64,000 nucleotides of DNA from positions 62,001-126,000 of the forward strand of contig JAYKXP010000078.1 in assembly GCA_037176845.1 (NCBI GenBank). The letters run 5' to 3'. Shown one piece after another: positions 58,469-64,000 of this stretch. The position numbers were made by a program, and so were the translations under genes. The DNA comes from Paramarasmius palmivorus (Eukaryota; Basidiomycota; Agaricomycetes; Agaricales; Marasmiaceae). How positions within the stretch are numbered: position 1 is the stretch's first letter; every line of letters begins with the position of its first letter. The notes under the pieces were generated by a model, which was not told the origin of the DNA, did no database searches, and saw only the letters and a program-made list of their open reading frames with translations.

Positions 58469-61454
58469 CTATAGACGAAACATACGTAGGTGGTTAGGGT
58501 CATTTATCGTAGTCGATCCTCTGCCTTCATCCCTTCTTCGTCCTCGATCCCGTGAGGAACTAGGTGCAGTGCCACCCCCAACGCCAACTTCGGCCTGTTC
58601 CTCGTGATCCTCCCTGACTCGCTTGCCTTGTTCCTCCAACTCTGAAGGTACCCGAGCAGGATCCTCGTTGGCTTGCGCAGGATGATCCAGGTTGGTATCT
58701 GGTGATATGAAACTTCTCAATACACCAAGTTCATCTCCTCCAGCCACGAGAGGTCCCGATGAACCTTCCATGGTATCCATTGCAGGTTCCTGTGGGTGAT
58801 CCGGGTTGTTATAATGACCTGATGCGTCTGCGTCTTTTCCTGACCGTTTAAAATCGGAATTCTCGTCGATAACTTCCGACCTATGTTTATCCTTCGCTCC
58901 TTCTAACAGTGAGGAAACGGCTTGGACATCACCGTCGGTAGCCTCTGCAAGGTGACCTTGGTCGGTATTTGGTGGTACGTCTTCTCTCAGTACAGCAGAT
59001 TCGTTGTATCCAGCTGAGAGAGGTATCGGTGAACCTCTAGCAACACCCTTGGAAGCTATAACCTGTTCGTCGCCTCCAGGATTGATACCACCAGCTATCG
59101 TTCCCACTGTGGCCCGGTCATCGCTATCCGGCGGCAAGGCAGAATTCTCGTTGACAGGATGGGTGCCAGAGCCACCTGGATCAATAGGGGTACCTCCTGC
59201 GAGGCTTGAAACTCTGCTTGCAGTGTTACCATGAGATCCATGTACCTGTATTTCGATCTTCTCGACGCTACCCGTGGGCGTTGGTGGTCTTTCTCCGTCT
59301 TCGTTCTGGGGATTGTCGGATTGTGAGCATATGGTATCCTGGGAGTATCGGATAGGTTCGAGTTGAGGAAGTTGGAAAGAGGGAGGTGGATCTTCGTCGT
59401 ACCGGGGGAGAGGTGCGAAGTAGTCGTCAGGTAGTTTACCGACTTCCTGGACCTTTTTAATTGCATATTGCCAGCTAATTGGTCGCCAGCTATAACCCCA
59501 GAAATCATCACGAGAATACAATCGACGAATTATAATCCCGTGATGAATGAATCTAATGAAATCCTGCCCCCTTTTGCTCATCAACAACACCGAAGGTGGA
59601 TCCAAATGGCAAATATGCCATGCAAGTCCATTAGTGAATGCCACCCGCTCCTTATTGTGTTGTTCCTCGTCATACCCTGGGGAAGGTTTCCAAGATTCCT
59701 CGAAATGTCGCAGGAGTCGAAGGCCCAGCTTTTGGAGCAGAGGTTCCTTGTGTGACCATAGTGCGGTGGCGAAAGGGAGGGGAATCGGGAATTTGAGGGT
59801 TTTGGACAGCGTAAGCACTCCAGAGAAGATATTCTGTTCGAGTTCGCGAAGAAGGTCATTCTGAAGGACATCAGGAAAGTTTGGGTAACTCTCCGCGCAA
59901 AAGGCCCAAAGACGGTGCCAGAATAGCAACTTTATCCCCTCTCGGGAGTGGAGTGGAGGGTCGCTAGTGATGGGTTTGGGCATGGGGGTCATAGTTGGGT
60001 ATCTGAGGCATTCCCCAACATCCTCCTCCTGCACCCCCCACATCGCAATATCCCACCGATCCAGAACCGCAGAAATCGCCACTGAACGGGGAAGCGTTTC
60101 CAACACATTCTCGAGATGGGGGATCATCGAAGGGCTATCACGAAACATTGTGACGGCCCATTGCAGCGCCTGCAGCTCGTAAACCTGCAGTTGAAAGGAG
60201 ATCCCAAGCATGGGATAGACTTTCTGGTCAAACTGCCTGACCACTCGGAGGTCAAACGTCGACCAACTGGAGGTTCGGGCATGGACATGATCCCACAAAG
60301 GGCGGAGGTGTGTTTTAGTGAAGTCATTGATGAACGGAAAGTGGAGGAGCGGCTTGGGTAGTGTGGTGACGAGTTTGTAGACGGCCCATGCTTGGGGAGA
60401 CTTGTATGGACAGATGAACTGGTAAGCCAACTGTCCAAAGTCATGATGCCAGTTTTTGAGTTCCGATTCCCAAGTGCTGATAAACTGGGCCTGATCGCGT
60501 GGAATTGTGATGGTGGGCAGGATCGTTGTGAGAAAATATAGGCCAATGCTGAGTGAAATCGCTGCAAGGCATATGCCAAAGACGACAGGGTGTAGCGTCC
60601 ACAGGAGATCCAAGACGCCAATAAAAAAGAAGACCAAAGCAATCTCGAGAAGAATTGGAAGTGCCGACAGAAATGAGGCAACACCCCACTTTTCAAAGCT
60701 ATCTCGGCGTAGCTGTCGTAGTGCCAAATTCTCGGCAACTGTGCGAGTTGGCACATCTCGCTGGTGCTCTCGTAGCCACTGTTTGCACAGTAGACCGAAG
60801 AGCGCAGATGTGAGGCTGAAGATGAGACTGAGAAACCAAAAACAGTTTATTCGAATAGATGAAGCATCTGGGGTGAAAGGCTCTGGCTTTGGGATGCTAG
60901 ACGCATTGAGTTGGTGAAAGATTTGTGTAAGAATGACAACAGTAGCGTCTTCGGGATCTTCTTGCAGCCATTGGTATGATTCAATAAGAAAAGCGGTAAC
61001 GATCGCGGAGAAGAGACCAGCCTGTACATGGATTAGAAAACTGCTAGAAACATGATGCTGGACATACAAAAACTAGCAGTGTGTCGATGTCCTCTTTCCA
61101 GCCGACAACCATTCCATCGTCGTATTTCTTGACCTCAGTCTGCAGCTTTTCGTATGCTGGTTCGATGACCTCTTTCTTCCGCTTTTCTTCTTCTTTCCAT
61201 CTTCTCCATGGCCCGTCATTCTCCTCCCTCTTCCTCTTCCATTCCTCGTATCCCTTCCGCTCCCTCTCCTCCTCCTCTTCCTTCATCCACTTCACCTCCC
61301 AGTCTTGTTCCTTCCTCTTCCTCTCCTCTTCTATTCTCCGCCTCCTCTGCTCCCAAATCTCATCCTGCAAGTCCTCCGACTGCTCATAGGGCTCTCTCAT
61401 CCTCTGCTCCTCTTCCTGCCTCCTCTCCTCGCTATCCTCTCTGCTCGAGTTCAT
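58469..61454 (-). CDS. DUF6535-type multipass membrane protein, intact, 979 residues
   Basis: Exon 1 (61454-61068) encodes a very acidic/basic charged helix (EERRQEEEQ, RKRKEQD and on) and ends LLVF. A 46-nt intron (61067-61022, GTATGT...ACAG) is followed by exon 2 (61021-58469). Exon 2 begins AGLFSAIVTAFLIESYQWLQ, the hallmark of the DUF6535 family. Four hydrophobic segments follow: residues about 130-148, about 188-212, about 245-275 and about 280-308. After a long globular region, the last about 300 residues are Pro/Glu/Ser-rich and probably disordered. The family is abundant in Agaricomycetes and has no known function. The second copy at 36945-38354 lacks the membrane part. Confidence 0.85.
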
Positions 61455-62104
61455 GTCCGTCCTACCGTGGGCGTGTACAATGTCTGGATAGAAGGTCGGT
61501 TCCTTCGGCCTGGCAGCTACCGCATTAATGACGGCAGAAATGCACGTTGAAGCTCATGTGAACAGTCGGCCATATCAGTGGAGATTGACAGGTCTCGTCA
61601 TTTCATCAACACCTTGAGCGCCAGACCATGCTAGCTATCGATATGAACATTCCGCATGCCTTGGAGGTGACCACATCGATACGAAGGGAAGAAAGAAATA
61701 TCCGGTTGTCGGTGATGGAAGCAAAGAAGTTTTTTGGGCGCTTATTTCCTTCTCCCTCGACTACGATGGACGGACTGACAGGAATCCTCAGCTTCTTTTG
61801 ACGGTAGTACTAGATGATTTGACAAATAAGTAAAACGGACGACCTCGGTCTTTATAGAAAGGTAAGGCTCAGTGGCAATGCATCCCTAGTTCTAATTCAG
61901 TCCCAATCAACTTCTTTCAAGACGGACCACTGTTGGATCACTGAAATGGTTTGGCTTTAATACCACACGTTTCACGTAGCAAACACCTAAAAAAGACCAG
62001 GGCAGAGTTGAATCATTCAGAAGAATGTGCTCCTGCGCCTCCGTCACCTTTGTAGTTCAAGGCTTCGAGAAATAGACACTAAAAGGGTTTGTTGTCTATT
62101 TCCT
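61455..62104. promoter_or_regulatory. 5' flank of the intact DUF6535 gene, end of unit 2
   Basis: It is homologous to 38355-38954. It contains the presumed promoter; no other gene is seen. The unit junction is taken at the shared GCCATGGCTA string (62113; 38955). Confidence 0.5.
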
Positions 62105-64000
62105 AGACCTGTGCCATGGCTAACGAATGATACATTAGCCTTGTACAAGACATTCTCATGAAGACAAACACTACATATCTTGTCCTGTATCGATACTAAA
62201 TGAACACAAACTCGTCAAGAACAACATATGTAGTGTATTAGGGGGTCGCCGGTGAAATCCAGCCGAATTGGCACCTCCATCTCCAACACTAACATCCCAC
62301 TCGTACTTTTCCAGGTATCCCGAAGCGCTGATACCAGTGCCATGTTATGTGTCGAAAGTTTTCGGAACTGCTCGCGAGATCTTGTTGCCGACGATGTGCT
62401 GATCCAGGTGCCTGAGCTTTGAGGAAGAGTAACGCGTATCCGAGACGAACCAGGACATGGCATCATGACGCAACGCAACGTGGAAACGTCAAACCAGCAT
62501 GAGGAGGATCAAAGGCATCCCTGTAGAGTGTTCTTGAACTTGACAGGTTGAACGACGCTAGATCGTCAGTTCGTAAGCCGCAAAACATCTTCGCAGGACC
62601 GCTCCAATTACTGGCTCACCTATAAAACATCCCAAGTCAGCTGTGCAGCCCAAGGAATGCGTGATCAACGTACCAGTGTTTCCAACCCAGGACTGGAAGG
62701 TTAACTCCTTGGGCGATTCCAAATGCACCGAAATACACCTGATGATGCACCGTGAGCTCACTGGACTACAGCGCATTCGTCACGAAGGCGTTAGACGAAG
62801 GTTGTGATATGAAGGTTGTATGATGAGTTTTCCGGAAGAAGGAAGGCCTTGATGTAGTAAGAAAGGAGCTGGGTGTGAAGCCCAATGTTCTGTTTCCACT
62901 TCCCGGCGTCATGATGCCGCAGTTGTCATCCCAGGGAAACCTAAGCTAACCAGCTAACCATGAGCCCCAGGCGCTGCTGGATCGTGGTATTTCAACGTAC
63001 TTTATTTAGACGTGATGTATCGCGCTGAGGTGAGCGTGCTTGCCACAGAGAAAGTGCAAGACTGAGTTTTGATGAACAGTAAGGCCATACACTACCCAGG
63101 CTAACGCCGAGTGTACCTGAGCCAACATGTATTAGTATAGAGTATACGGAACCTGAGAGAGAACCTTACGCCAGTCATGAACATTCCCGAACCAACAAAC
63201 AGATGATTCTTCGCTCCCCTAATCAATACACCGTCAGCCAAAGCTTTCATATTTCGCATATACACGTATCGCACCTCTATCAGCATTCAACCTCGAAACC
63301 CGAGTCGAAAACTCTCAGCGGCATCGTATCTTCAATATCGCGTTGGAGCTTCCCTATTCCTCTAGACATACACGCCGACTCTGTTAAGGAAGGCGGAAGA
63401 CTACCGGAATAGGGAGAGAGCGAATGTGGGCCTTCGGAGCCTAGCATGAAAGGTAAAGGGACCTCTGGTGCGAGGTATGTTTGTCCTTGAAGCAGAAAGG
63501 TTCTATGTGATTACGTTCGGTGTGATTGATACCTCGAGGCTGCGTCTACGCAGACGCCGTGTCCGAGCTTGATAACACCTACAGCACCACCAACCATGGC
63601 GGCTGCACTTGGGGTGTTCTGTGAATCATCTGGATTGGAGGCGTAGAGAATGGCTGGGAGGAAGATGCATCTGCTGCGTGGATGAATCTTTCGAAGGAAA
63701 GACTGCCTTGTGCTTATCCAAGTCTACCTTAAGAGTCGGTGACTACGAATGCGATTTGTGTACGAGCCTCCAAGGAAGGTGCTGGGGTTGGTTCAAGACA
63801 AAAGAATCACGTATCCCTGTGAGAGACAGATGATCAGTATGGTCTTTGAACGCTTGTTGCGGTGACATGGTACATGCCTGTGAACAACGAAAGGTGGCGT
63901 ATCGAGTTCGTTGCGACTTGAAGATTCCGAAAGTACTATGAATAGAACGAGATCAATATCAACTAAAGCCCAAAAACACGAAAACGCCACCCACCAAATG
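62105..64000 (-). repeat. Start of tandem-array unit 3 (runs off the window)
   Basis: It is homologous to 9089-10996 and 38955-41200, with the conserved minus-strand introns 62620-62673 and 63117-63169. The stretch 62317-62440 is closer to unit 1 than unit 2 is. The frame ending TTYVVLDEFVFI at about 62200 is partly shared with unit 1 (TTYIVLEERVFI) but a one-base shift separates it from the upstream exon. 63500-64000 parallels 24650-25330. Confidence 0.6.

Noticed and set aside
61081..61389. Plus-strand Ser/Pro-rich frames opposite exon 1 of the DUF6535 gene
   Set aside because: They are the complement of the Glu/Lys/Arg-rich first exon, which has splice and family support.
1..64000. CRISPR array, operons or prokaryotic features
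   Set aside because: No regular direct repeats with spacers; introns and gene families are fungal.

Overview
This is nuclear DNA of a filamentous basidiomycete, most likely an Agaricomycete. The evidence is: many 46-70 nt introns with GTRNGT donors, CTGAC/CTGAT branch sites and TAG/CAG acceptors; a fungal TET/JBP-type 2-oxoglutarate dioxygenase gene; two DUF6535-type membrane-protein genes; a Ty1/copia retrotransposon; a Mutator-like element; and a transposon whose protein belongs to a large unnamed family I associate with Agaricomycete genomes.

Layout. (1) 1-9088 is gene-dense and single-copy here: the 3' end of an unknown gene, a five-exon basic protein, the TET/JBP-like gene, a proline-rich gene with an in-frame stop, and a five-exon gene with an RGG tail. 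Its right edge is sharp, because paralogous sequence starts at about 9089, and it lies just beyond a 37-bp palindrome. I infer that this is the right end of a mobile or captured segment. (2) 9089 to the end is a diverged tandem duplication with three alignable starts (about 9089, 38955 and 62105). With the transposons removed, the first two units both come to about 20.3 kb. The units consist mainly of sub-blocks of an unidentified intron-bearing gene family whose splice sites are conserved between copies while most reading frames are broken. A DUF6535 gene lies near the end of each unit, intact in the second (58469-61454) and internally deleted in the first (36945-38354). (3) At least four mobile elements entered the array after it duplicated: a 908-bp TIR element (10997-11904), a copia element with identical LTRs (14495-19546), a 3.58-kb DNA transposon with 14-bp TIRs (20255-23833), and a Mutator-like element with 39-bp TIRs and a perfect 9-bp target duplication (44282-47089). 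Paralogous copies supply empty sites for three of them.

The strongest candidate for something undescribed is the 20255-23833 element. It links a familiar but unnamed Agaricomycete protein family to terminal repeats, a target-site duplication and an empty paralogous site, which argues that the family is a transposase. Second is the TET/JBP gene with its neighbours and apparent mobile boundary.
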